From NCBI GenBank assembly GCA_020809705.1, contig CP085827.1:682001-746000 (forward strand): DNA of 64,000 nt, given 5' to 3'. The notes beneath the pieces are model-generated. The model made no database searches, was not told the origin of the DNA, and worked only from the letters and a program-made list of their open reading frames with translations. Positions 23,901 to 36,689 of this stretch are shown here, one piece after another (within the stretch, counting starts at the first letter, position 1; each line of letters opens with the position of its first letter). This stretch comes from Calonectria ilicicola. Its lineage: Eukaryota > Ascomycota > Sordariomycetes > Hypocreales > Nectriaceae. A program made the translations under genes and the position numbers.

Positions 23901-24573
23901 GATCTATTATTATAACCTAGAGTCTAGATTTGCTGAGTATTTCCGGGGAAACTACACCCTTGGTGAGACGCTCATCAGCGACAGCTGTGAGGGTATTGAG
24001 AACGACGACAACAGGAGCCCATGGACGCTCAGGAATGACCTTCTTTGCAAGTTCAAAGAGTTTTTTCTGAGTAGTGACACGATCATAAATATAAATGAGG
24101 CGGTTTTTTGTTTCCTCAGGATGGCTGGCCCCCTACTACTGCGTCAGCGACACTTGGCAGAGTTGTGGTGCTGAATTTGACGTCACTGCCGTCGATGATG
24201 CTTGGCTTTGACTGGGAGAGATCTAGGAGGAAGTTGCGTTCCAAGCCCTAGTCAAGAAATGCAAAGTTGTAAACAAAATTATATGTCAAGGGGCTTGACT
24301 TGGATTTCTCAATCAGTGTGTCCTAGATTTTGACCTTTTGGGTGCAGACTGGAAGCTGGCGGACACTCGGAATGTACAAATGGGAACCAAACTCTGAAGG
24401 AATGTAACAAGAGACTCCAGCAGCGATAGCAGCATCAATAAAGATGAGCTGGGATCTGATTGCGATGGTGCTGAGCGTAGAGATGACGACGTCTTGGCCT
24501 TGTAGGGCATTGGTGAGGGATTCGAGACAGGAATAGTCGACCTCGACAACATCTGTCCCCTCAGGAAAGTCGC

Positions 24574-24825
24574 AGATGAACCGGTGCAAGCCCCGTTGGC
24601 TCAGTGGTAAAGCGTATCACTAGTAGGCGAATTCATTCGCAGTAAATGATAAGATCACTGGTTCGATTCCAGTACGGGGCATCCAACTCGTCGAAACAGC
24701 GACTTTTCTTTTTGCCATTACTTTTCTCAAATGATTTTTTTTTAAAGCTAAGTTGTATCTGCCATCGTTATGGCTCTGGAGCTTCCTCTTGGTCGAGCCC
24801 ACGATTTACCAAAGAAGAACCAGTG
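24574..24825 (+). mobile_element. tRNA-headed SINE-like insertion with target-site duplication
   Basis: A 226 bp insert (24587-24812) interrupts the NmrA-like pseudogene. It is flanked by AGATGAACCGGTG (24574-24586) and AGAAGAACCAGTG (24813-24825), 13 bp copies differing at two bases; both encode the same place in the gene. The insert starts with a complete tRNA-Thr (24590-24681), continues with a ~65 bp T-rich middle, and ends in a ~60 bp tail (from TATCTGCCATCG to CACGATTTACC). A close copy of this tail ends a second TSD-flanked insert at 41.7 kb. The layout matches a tRNA-derived SINE. A chance tRNA gene capture is the alternative. Confidence 0.65.
24590..24681 (+). tRNA. tRNA-Thr(AGT): tRNA-Thr (anticodon AGT) with a 20 nt intron
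   Basis: The acceptor stem GCCCCGT pairs with ACGGGGC. The D arm contains GGCTCAGTGGTAAAGC (A box), the anticodon stem is TATCA/TGATA with loop CTAGTA-A, and the T arm is ACTGG-TTCGATT-CCAGT (B box). Anticodon AGT is at 24622-24624. A 20 nt intron (24626-24645) lies one base after the anticodon, the normal eukaryotic position. All stems are perfect, so the tRNA could be functional, although it sits at the head of a TSD-bounded insertion. Confidence 0.93.
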
Positions 24826-24935
24826 TGTTTGAGTACCCGAACATTGAAGCGTCCAGACTCGGTAAACTTTTTGAAGACCTAGAACCTAACGGATCCAGAG
24901 GCACTAGTAATGGTGATATTCTTGAATGCGGACAT

Positions 24936-26876
24936 TTCGGAATCGGGGGAAAAGTGGTTAGGCTGTTGGGTAATTGTTGATTGTTGAAAGGGTCTGAGTT
25001 GTTGAATGATGCTCTAGGCGGGGTTGATCCGGTTTATATCAACGTCCTGTCTGTCTTGAACGATCTTGCCGTAGCGCTTGAATAAGACCGTATAATGCCG
25101 TGAAACTGAGCGGGATATGAGGTGGGCAAGCGTGTTTTGCTAGTTCTCGAGATGGTAATCATGGTAAAACACACCAAGCGCTAGGCGATAGCGTTGGAAG
25201 TTTAGTGATCAGAAACAAACAACTCGGAGATTAGGCTAGTCAATTGAGCTCTGGAAGCCACTGGAAGGATGCATTAAAATAATCATGCAAATAACGGACC
25301 TCGAACGAGAGGGGAAAAAGAAACCAAGAGAGGCTGGTGAATTTTCCGTGACAATGTAATTACGGCCATGGCCAACTCGTACCGGTCAAGACTATCAGAC
25401 CAAGTCGGCTCTCTAATTAGCTCGCTTTAGTGATTTTAGTGTCTTAAAAGATGTTCGGCTCGTTTAAATGTCCAAACATGGAGATGCGTGGGAATTTGGG
25501 AGAAGTGGTGATTGTTGTAACTTGCACTGCCCATTGATCTAAAGATGGATGGGGAGTATATTTAAGATGGCCATCTTGTGTAAATATCATAAATTGGTAT
25601 TGCATTCTGCCAGAGAATTAGAAAAAATTAGAACTAACAGATCTACTTGATTGGGACCCGGGAAACACTGCAAGTGATTCATTGTTGTGGGCGCACTCCC
25701 CATCATCCACCACCGCTTGTCAAGACACAGGCGATTTCTAGAAAACGCACCGAGCAAGGTTTCACTTATGGAATATTGCTATAATCTTGCATCTGACAGA
25801 CGGACTGGAAAAACCACAGAATTTTGACTTGATGCGAATCAAGGGGTAGTGTGCAGCGAAAAGAGCGTTTGGAAGCCTAATCAACTCAAGGATTTCAGGT
25901 TTGCAAATTAACATTTTATCACGTCTAATAAAATGAAGCGCCTTAAACTCTTAAAAATGCAATACCAATATATGATTACTGCAGATAACATCACTGAATC
26001 CATTAAAATATAGAACTTAGCCTAATGGTTAGGTATGTTGTTGGGATATTTGTAGTAATTCTCTGTGATTTAAGTTGATGTAACCGCAAAACACACGAGT
26101 ATTGATACGACCCAAGACTGCGATGCACTGCGGTAATAATGGCTAAGGCAAAACTGCTTTATGAAGTGGGATCATTGTAATGACAAGCCCTGTAAACGTT
26201 GTGCTGCTGCCCACTGCGCGTTCGTTGTCACGTGTATGTGTCACCTTTGATGTTCGGCAATGAATCAATTACCCGTGGTGAATCACCGAGAGTGAATCCT
26301 TGACAAACATGTCACATGTATACTCTTCCTCTTTGTTTGTGCCGTGTTTTGGATATTTAAACGTCGCCAAGGTCCCGCGTTCTCTTCCTCCATCTTTCCC
26401 TCAAGCATCATCTTTCCCACCAGCTCTCCCCAGAGTGCATCGGCCAGGATGCACAGCATCACCATCTCTTCTTCTTTTCTTTTTACCTATACACAAGTCT
26501 CGCTACCCAGCAAGGTCATGTCGCCATGACTGCGTGAAAGCAGCCCAGAGTGAGTGTTCCGACAGGATCCAGCATCTTTCTCTGTGTTATTACTCACTAG
26601 GCCTCGGTTGTGACGGTGCCCGCCTTGGGCTCACCCCCGGAGTTCACCGTGTCTAACCAAGACTAAGCATCCCGAAAGACTGGTTCTTCTTCATCAAGAT
26701 TGTCGCCTTGACCAAGATGTCTCCCAGAATCCCTAGAGCTGCAAAGGGGGTAGAGGCGACAACATGCAACAACCTTACTTGGTCTTGGTTTCATTGCCTC
26801 TCGTGTTATGACCATATCCCGCGACAAGTCGAGACGATGGAGCCGCAGGTGATCCGAAGGAGTCACAAGTAATTCG
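24936..26876. other. intergenic, AT-rich, no supported gene
   Basis: No ORF with a recognisable domain, no tRNA-like B box and no clear repeat were seen. Confidence 0.45.
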
Positions 26877-26966
26877 TTGGTTGCAACCGCAGGTAATCCA
26901 ATCCTTGTGTCCATCTCAAGGCCAAGCAATGACCCAGGCACTACTGGACTTTTACCACTGGATCTC

Positions 26967-27340
26967 GGGATGTCTCACCTTGTGCACAACAACAACTGCA
27001 TATATCGCTTTCAGACACAACAAGAGTTGAAGGATCACATTAAAAATGCACACCCCAAACCAACACCAACTGATTGGCCTTGTCATGTCAAGGGCTGTAA
27101 CAAGGTATTTGGATCGAGGTCTGTGGTGGACTGCCATGTCACCAACACGCATGGTGGCAAGCGTATCGAATGCAGGCTGGCTGGTTGCTATGTCGGTCCA
27201 ACAGGCAGTTTGATACCACCATGAAGAGGTTTAACACATCAAAACCGAACATCCGAACGAAGAGCTGTACGAGTGCCTTCATGATGAATGTGCCTTCATG
27301 ATGAATGTGCTGAGAGATTCAAACTCCCCATGACCAAGGC
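26967..27340 (+). pseudogene. C2H2 zinc-finger gene fragment
   Basis: The frame around 27000-27200 encodes one clear finger (CHVKGCNKVFGS...H-x4-H) plus partial ones (DHIKNAHP; CRLAGC). It is interrupted by a stop near 27223. Shortly after, a 17 bp unit TGCCTTCATGATGAATG is duplicated in tandem (27274-27290 and 27291-27307). Removing one copy restores a finger-like ECLHDECAERFK reading, so the duplication is a frameshifting lesion. It is probably a relic of the multi-copy fungal C2H2 / P-loop gene families. Confidence 0.6.
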
Positions 27341-27483
27341 AAAGCCGCTGCAAGTTGTCGGTAAGCAAACAGCAAGAACCCTGTCACCTCCTCTTCACTT
27401 GACGAGCGACTCCCAGCCACTCTGAGAACTGCAGTTCTCAGACCCCTCCATAGAGCACCCTTTCGCTAACCTTCTCCCTTTCC

Positions 27484-27843
27484 AGACGCCAACCGGTTAG
27501 CTGAGCTCCTCACATCCGGTACCTGCTTCGCCTTTCTCCTGTCCGGCTGCGGCACGGGAAAGACCTTTACCTCCTGCCTGGCTTTAAAAATTATGAATGA
27601 GCTGCGAGCATCTATGATAGAGTTGGGGTTGAAGCTCCAAGTTGGTGAGCGTAAATTTAAGCCGGCCATCTTCTTTATGCCAGCTTCGACCATCAACCAG
27701 ACCTTTGAGGAGATTGAGCACTTCTGGAAGGGGGTGTTCAACGTCTTCTGCTTGTATGAGACAGCTGGCAGCTGTCTCAGCTCGGCACGCAAGCAGAAGA
27801 CGATCTCCACCACAAAGGAAATGCAGGCTCTCATTCACTGGTG
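27484..27843 (+). pseudogene. P-loop (SNF2/helicase-like) gene fragment
   Basis: The frame reads RLAELLTSGTCFAFLLSGCGTGKT, where GCGTGKT is a Walker A motif. It continues with FFMPASTINQTFEEIEHFW and stops at 27841-27843. The spacing of a Walker A motif followed by an AxxxxQTxxEIEHF block resembles the first ATPase motifs of SNF2-like fungal proteins. No later helicase motifs are present. Family is tentative. Confidence 0.45.
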
Positions 27844-27958
27844 ACCGAAGGCTTCAGAAGACCCCAAGGTACGTACAAACCCAAGGAACACCGCCCTAAA
27901 AGGACATGCACGCTCATACTCGATCAGTTTATCCAGTCCCACTGGTTGAGTGTAGTTG

Positions 27959-28147
27959 GGAAAGATGTTAAATGACGTTCACGTCGCAGCATGCCATGAT
28001 GAAGCATATCAATATGGATCACCACAGGAAAGTTTCGCGTGCAGCTTTGAAGGTTGTGATGACGTTTGCTCGACTAGGCATGGCATGTACCAGTATCTCA
28101 TGACGGTCCATACCGACACGAAGTTCGACTGCCCATTCGACAACTGA
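27959..28147 (+). pseudogene. second C2H2 zinc-finger fragment
   Basis: The short frame encodes FACSFEGCDDVCSTRHGMYQ...VHTDTKFDCPFDN, a C-x4-C finger in which the first zinc histidine is replaced, followed by the start of another finger, and then a stop. It lies about 120 bp after the P-loop fragment and is likely part of the same decayed locus. Confidence 0.5.
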
Positions 28148-30400
28148 TCTTTTCAGACGTCATGTAAGCATTGCTTGACTTACCACATAAAACACGGACA
28201 CCATTGAAAGTCATACGACAAGACCGAGTTTCCATGAGCGCTGGCAGCTCAAGGAGATGTTCGCGAACGAAAGTTTGGCATCAATGCATCTCAACACCGT
28301 ACACCTTGGGAAAATACCTTACCACGCTCCAAGAAAACTGAAAATTTGGAACCTTTTGGGGTATTCTTAGTCACTGTCAAAGGCTGGGTATGAGCCTCAC
28401 TGTCTACATCTCACTGTTAGCCTCACGGCAATATCTACTGTTTCCTTCTCGCAAGAGCAGGCGCCCTTTGAAGCAAAGGCTAGATTCAATACTAATCAAT
28501 ACCTTACTGTTACGCAATTGACTGCGAGTGTAAAGTATTCTTCAACCGCCGAGACAACGCGGGGGGGCATTGAATGAGATGATATTTTTTTTTTCAGATG
28601 GCACAGAGGCGATAGCCACTTGGAGCCTTAAAACTCGACACAATCGGAAGACGCCGAGGAGCTTAGCCAAGATGACCTGATGGATGAGGAATCGGGAGAT
28701 GGTGTTGTCGATTTGATTGCTGTGGTTTGCAACTAAGAGGATGTCAAGGAGCAGGCGTTGTTCAGGAGCGGAATAGTAGGTTCATGCTTGGGGCTTTTGG
28801 CTCAATGGGCATAAGTCTCATACCATTACGCATGTATCAAATCTACTCAATTGTCCAGTTATTTCCTAAGGCTAGAGTGCTTTGACCTTGTAGTGCATCT
28901 GCATTAATAAAAAGACTTGATTGGCTTAAGCTTGGAGTATCATCGTAGGCTCTCTTCCTTGAACAATTATTTTGCTAGCATTTACACAATCGCATGCTTT
29001 CGGAGACGTTAGTGACAGAAATTTGGGATTACGATACGCTGGCCCTGATACCGTTGTCGATTGTGCTGCTGGCAAGAGATGGCTTGGCGGCATGTCGCCG
29101 ACTTACAAGGCTGTGGGCCGGCTATACACGGCTTTGTAAGAGATGCGTCAGGCCCGTCTTCCGCGGTCCGCGGCTCTGCGAGACAAATAAAATTTCTACG
29201 GGTTTAGACGACGGACGTAGTTTTGGGACCGGGGAAGGAGTTGACGTGTCCCCCGAATAACTTGACCAAAATAAGTTTAGTTATGTCTAGTTAAAAAAGC
29301 AGATAGTGAATTTGACTAGGATTTTTGCTGTAAGCTCTCGGAGCCGCAAATGTGACAACTACGGGTACTTTCCAATCGTAGTTTTACGTGAGTGAATGAC
29401 TCAATAATTAATAAATACAATTATTTTAGGCATAAATAATTTTCTAATATTCTGTATTTATTTTCTTTTCGGCTGTCATATTGGTGTTTTGGTGGCCGTT
29501 GAGTTCGTTCCTTGGCGATGGTAACCAAAGTGAAGCAGTCATGGCATCACGTATTGGTTGGATATCCGATGTCGGCAGTTTGAGCCACAAAAGCCACACT
29601 TGGTGCCGTTTTAACATGAGGTGGATGCCGGAATCAAATGCTAAGGGAAGATTTACTGGATGTAAATTTACAGTTGGTCCACGGCATGGCCAATTAAAAT
29701 AGCAGTAGGTTTTTTTTTGGAGAGCATCCATCCAATGTTGTGACTCTCTTGTGGTGTGTTTTGTGGGGGCAATGGCCCTGGTTGGTGGTGCTGAGCAAAT
29801 CAGGACCCCGCCATCAGTCAGGCCTTATTGAGGGGTAAGTTAGAGTGTGGACACTGCCTACGCGCGCCCTGCAGACTGCAGTGTACATGACAGTACATAC
29901 TACTTACTGTACAGGCTTCATGACTAGTTACGTCACTGACGCACACACACGTACACACACTCACACTTCCAATGTACATACATGCACAGTCGGAGCCGGC
30001 ACTTGCGGCAACCAACAGCCCCGCATTCGGAGCTGAAAAAAAATGTGACTCTCGCTCTCGCAAAAGCGGCCATCGGCCCTTCAAACTTTGACTCAAGTGG
30101 GGGTGACTCATGTAGAGCAAGCCCTTCGACCACCTACCAACTCGGCTTCTTTTTTTTACCTGCCTTAAACCCGCCAATCCTGCTGTCCAATTCGGTTTGG
30201 ATTGATCTTTCCTATTGGCACTTTTATTTTTCCTGCTTAGCTCTGGACGCCTTCGCTACCGTTCAGCCACGCACATCCATCCATCGTCCATCGTCGCCAC
30301 TCGCATCATCGGCCTCACGCGACCCCGCATTCGAATTCGAAACCCAACACAACCACACATATCATTCAACAGCGCAACTTGCGCTTTCTCTTTAATTCAA
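28148..30400. other. intergenic, no supported gene
   Basis: Scattered short ORFs only. The last ~500 bp, with pyrimidine-rich DNA, are the probable promoter and 5' UTR of the isopropylmalate synthase gene. Confidence 0.45.
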
Positions 30401-30401
30401 G

Positions 30402-32732
<2,331 letters not shown>

Positions 32733-33303
32733 ATGAGGTTCTGGGGAGGCACGTGCGTTACCATTTTCCTTATGAGCTACTTTGTTATCTGCGAGTAAAA
32801 GCTCTTTTTATGGATTTTGAGTGATAAAAAAAGAAAGATGCATCAAAAGGTGAAGGTCTTAAAAGGAGAGACCCGGGGCAGAAGTTGATTTGGTAGTGAA
32901 CTGCATTAGGGATTCAGGCGTCAATTCATCACAAACTCAATTGAAGAATTTATCATTTGTGAACAGACCACTCATATATGCATGTGATCATTGAAGAACC
33001 AAAAGTTCATTTGGAATCCACTGCATCCTTGATTTCCAATTCAGTGTTTGGCTAATAGGTGGCAAGTTATTTTGGCGGGGAGTTGCATTAACACAGGTAA
33101 TTTCAACTATTCGAAGACAGATTGATTGTCTTGGAAGTACTAATATTGTAATCTTTAGAGTTGTATATTGAATTCTAGAACTTTGACTACATTAGATGAG
33201 AGCATCATTACTACTCTGATGGAAGTGGCCGTGGTCGTTCCAAAATCTCAAGCCCAGAGACTTCATCGTAGATGAGCTCTCTCGGCCTTTGTCGTTAAAT
33301 ATC
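32733..33303. other. intergenic between convergent genes
   Basis: Terminator-side flanks of two convergent genes. One CGGGGAGT copy lies at 33076. I see nothing else. Confidence 0.5.
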
Positions 33304-34127
33304 TTAACAATAAAGATCAGACTTGTCGTCAAAGCGACAAGCTCCGGCTTGCCAGCGAGTGTAAAGCTGAGTTTATTAGAATTGGAGCCATATGCATGGA
33401 CAAGGGCAGACTTACGTTGATGGTGCCACCGTCACCATAGGACCAGAAAGCGTTGCCTCGGCCCATGTAAAAACAGTCATAGCTGCAAAGAATTAGCATT
33501 AGATATAGAGTGAACATGTAAGCTTCAACATACTCTGTCTTGGCTGGCCAGATGGAAAGCTCTTCGCTTCGTAGCCCATAGATGGTCTGCGTGTCCTTGA
33601 CACCGTACTTCTTGTTGTAGCAAATTGCTGCAACGGCCTTGTTGCGGTCAGGGTTCTTGTCCATCATAATCTGAGTCGCTGCAATTTGTTAGTGCTGTAC
33701 TTTTGCTGTCGATGGCGATGATTTTGGATTTTTCTTACTCAGTTGAGTAAACTGCTCCCGGGCCTGATGATCATGTTAGTTTACTATCACAAGAAAGAAA
33801 AATATCGAAAAATTCGACTCAAGATTTTGTATAACTTACCTTGTTCCAGTTTTTGAGAGCCTTGACCTGCTTGACCGCGGCCTCACCGGCAGCCCAGATT
33901 GCCTGTCCGAATGCAACGTTGCTAGAACTCTGGGTGTTGATACGTTTGGCCAACTTTGGATTGTTCTTGACTTCCTCCAATGCAGCATTGTAGTCTGCGT
34001 TGATGGCATGCCAATCAGGATGGAAGTCATCGGCTGCGGCGGCAGGTGCACTGTCAAGCTCTGCTGGAACAGGAGAGGCCGCAGCAAGGCCGAGAAGGGA
34101 GGCGATAATGAGCGTATCCAGACGCAT
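33304..34127 (-). CDS. secreted protein of unknown family, five exons, 195 aa
   Basis: Exons (minus): 34127-33840, 33763-33739, 33678-33534, 33482-33416, 33366-33304. All introns are GT-AG and all phases close. A signal peptide covers about residues 1-18 (MRLDTLIIASLLGLAAAS) before PVPAELDSAPAAAADD, and LAKR is a possible processing site. The middle is amphipathic and helical. The C-terminal half contains YNKKYGVKDTQTIYGL and four cysteines (AICYN, YDCFY, GACRF, terminal DLYC), fitting two disulfides. The last exon ends in Cys. I recognise no named domain. It neighbours another secreted-protein gene at 35.4 kb, so this stretch may be an effector-rich patch. Structure is convincing; function unknown. 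Confidence 0.75.
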
Positions 34128-35276
34128 TTTGGAGATTCAAATGTAGGTAATGATTGGTTTATGTGAAAGGAGAGTGATCGTTTACAAGTGAAGTAAAGGA
34201 ATGTGAGAGTGATGTAGCTTGTGGATGAAGAAAAAATTGCAAGGAGTGAGACTGATTTTTATACCTCATTTTGTTGTATTGAAGGGTCCCTGACTTTGAA
34301 AATCTGACGTCTTTACGAGATACTCTGAATAGTGTTGGATACCGCGAGTAGCCAAAACCGGGACGCGCGGAATGCTTGCATAGAAGTCTCAATTAATTTG
34401 AAGAGACTCGGATAGTCTTGTGATAGTCAATGCAGAATTGGGGATGAACATTTTAATTAAGGATGAAAAAATAAGGTTACGGAGCAGGGAGGTCGATTTT
34501 CTTTTTATTAATTTTGCCTGCCGGGCCCGACCTATTTGAGGCAAAACAAGTGTCAAAGGTTGCATAAATCACGTCGACGCCACGAAAGTTAGAATACGTC
34601 AATTTTGCTATGTCTTCCCAAAAGAATTCACAATATCCAAATAGCCGGTGTATGGAACACTAAAGGAGCCTCGTATACTGTCTCGGGCGCGCAAAGTGTC
34701 CAAGACTTTGTTGGAAACATGGCGCATCTGCAATAAACTATGCCAACTTGTCATTTCAAATCCAAATCGTAATCTCTTTTTTTTTACATTTGGTGAATTG
34801 TTCCATGATTGAGACAATCAATAGAATAGTCACAATCCTTCAGAATAGGAACAAGTCTCATAGTCACCATGACCCAACACGCCAATTTCACTCAATACTA
34901 CGCCTCTGGCTCATTCAGCAGCAGTAAGTGGCAGCTCCCAACAGATTCCGGCTAAACAATGCGGTTAAATAGTATAGAACAAGTCTGCTTTGATCATGGC
35001 TGCAGCTCAATGTAAATTAGGATTAGGTTTCAAGTGATCCTTGGGTGGTCAGACAATACAATTGAGTTTGAAACGCTAGCCGCTATGGCATCTCGTAGCG
35101 GCGGCAATTCGGACCGTCATAAACCTTATGCTATTACCACACGATCTTCGAGCACGGATCTTTCCATTAAACTGATTTACCCTAGAATCAATGGGTGGGT
35201 TAATGTAAGGACTGATAATGATGTATGCTGACCATGTTGATGTGATAGAGAATTCTTTTGTCCTAGGAGGGATTGT
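34128..35276. other. intergenic, no supported gene
   Basis: A divergent spacer between two secreted-protein genes. A short ATG frame at 34869 followed by GTAAGT was not extendable into a gene. Confidence 0.45.
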
Positions 35277-35284
35277 GTATAAAT
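35277..35284 (+). promoter_or_regulatory. TATA box of the 8-Cys secreted-protein gene
   Basis: GTATAAATAC lies about 134 bp upstream of the ATG at 35418. Confidence 0.5.
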
Positions 35285-35417
35285 ACGTTCCAGCTTTGCA
35301 TTTTTCCTAGAATTGAATTATCAAGCCTGATCAAGACAAGTCTGATTGCAACTGTTAATCGAACTTGAACGAAGCATCTTGATAATTAGCTTCTTTTTAA
35401 ATCTTTTAACGCGAAAA

Positions 35418-35930
35418 ATGAAGCTCTCACATATCATTCCCGCTGTGGTTTTGTAAGTCAATTTGGCACTCGAAACTCGCGTCGGCTCTGACAAAATCTT
35501 TAGCTTTGGCACTGCTGTTGCTGATTTGCACAACTTTTGCGCTTGTGGCAAGCGACACGGTCGCAACGCAGTCCAGGGTGCCTATGTGAGTAGACTTCGG
35601 CTTTTTTTTATTGTTGAGAAACGAGTGCTGATAAAATTTAGTGGGAATTCAACACTGACGCCACGACGTACGCGTGCACTCGGTACCGAAACCGAAATAC
35701 GGGGAGGAAGCAGTGGGATAAATGCCCGGACTGTGAGTGATCAAATACCAATGAACTGTCTGTGCCCCCCTTTAACCTGTTGAATAATTCTAGGCAAAAT
35801 GGACACGGCCAATATGGATACAAAGACTACTCCCTCTTGTTTCTCTTGGGCCTTTCATATGGGTGGTGATGAATGGGATTACTATTGCGGCTTGAAGGGA
35901 CTTCAAGGGTACTGCCGGGATGAGAATTGA
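35418..35930 (+). CDS. small secreted cysteine-rich effector-like protein, four exons
   Basis: Exons 35418-35452, 35504-35585, 35642-35732 and 35794-35930 give 114 aa with perfect phases. All three introns are 51-61 nt with GTAAGT or GTGAGT donors and TAG acceptors. No single exon is long enough to stand out as an ORF. The signal peptide MKLSHIIPAVVFFGTAVAD is split by the first intron. The mature protein starts LHNFCACGKRHG and contains eight cysteines (two in CAC, one in YACTRY, two in KCPDC, then SCFSW, YYCGL and GYCRD). It is basic and Arg/Lys-rich in the first half and acidic at the end. There is no recognised family. Small size, export signal and even Cys number fit an effector. Function is unknown. 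Confidence 0.78.
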
Positions 35931-36689
35931 GATGGCAATTTATGATCTCTGCTTGGACATTATTTATTTATGATCCAGGGTGAAGTTGGAAAGAATGAGT
36001 AATCAATTTGAAGAAATTTTTGTAGGAATGTTTTGACGGATGTGACGTAGGTGGCTATCCATATCAACGTGAAACCTGCAGTGCATTTGACGTATGGCGA
36101 CCTATAGCTGCGAGCAGTCCCCATGTAGATGAGATCCTGCGAAAAACATGCATCTTACAAATAGCCGCTGCGATTCGAGTTTCGAGAAATTCCTTAGAGC
36201 GGTGAGGAAGAATGCCGCCATGTTCAAGCCTAGAGCATCAAAATGCAACGCCTAGAGGGTCTCCAAAGAGCGACCCCTAAGCCCCCGGTTCGTGCTACGG
36301 AGCCGAGGTTTAAAGAATGGTATTTATCTCTGCGGTGTGAACCGTGGAATAAGAAACCTCGGCGTTTTGCTATACCTGACCCTGGCCGCTAGTGTTTGGG
36401 CAAGTGTGGATAACGAGCGCCCTCCAACTACGCAAAGCTAATGACTAGGGAGGCTTGCCATCAGGGTATATTCCTGGCAGGACGATATGGGTAAATGAAA
36501 AAAAATAGTGGAATGAGGAGGAAGTAAATTTGATTTTAAAATGACTCATATTGTTGATAGTATAAATATTCTTGTAGACTGATATGTTAGGGTAAGATGA
36601 TAATTTTTTTTAACTTTACTCTCCCCTCCATCTCTACGAATCTTGATCAACGGTACATCACACTTCTCCCTCTGGGGAAAGATTCGAAA
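35931..36689. other. intergenic with a 10 bp inverted repeat
   Basis: GCCGAGGTTT (36302-36311) and AAACCTCGGC (36354-36363) form a perfect inverted repeat around a 42 bp loop. A smaller CGGT/ACCG pair lies inside. No coding feature is visible. Confidence 0.5.

Larger units (their letters stand above)
23930..24935 (-). pseudogene. isoflavone-reductase / NmrA-like gene, broken
   Basis: Read from 24935 downwards, the N-terminus begins MSAFKNITITSASGSV, a Rossmann nucleotide-binding start, followed by VLKHTGSS. After the 226 bp insertion (24587-24812) the same gene continues with EGTDVVEVDYSCLESL and IPSEFGS, then a middle part with VYNFAFLD. The C-terminal part is in another frame with HPEETKNR and ELAKKVIPERPW. 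Together this is the usual order of NAD(P)-binding isoflavone-reductase-like proteins. Lesions: a stop right after GSVRF, the insertion, a stop after VYNFAFLD, and at least one frameshift near 24.15 kb. It is clearly non-functional. Confidence 0.85.

Noticed and set aside
23890..24174. Plus-strand ORF of 94 aa
   Set aside because: It is the antisense of the C-terminal part of the NmrA-like pseudogene, which has clear homologous text on the minus strand.
28994..29260. Plus-strand ORF of 88 aa with a real ATG
   Set aside because: No domain, signal peptide or supporting splice structure, and the composition is not gene-like; chance ORF is more likely.
29940..29975. CA-rich microsatellite-like tract
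   Set aside because: Short and imperfect; ordinary simple sequence with no further structure.
34869..34923. ATG frame (MTQHANFTQYYASGSFSS) ending at a GTAAGT
   Set aside because: It could be a first exon, but no acceptor downstream opens a plausible second exon before the secreted-protein gene.
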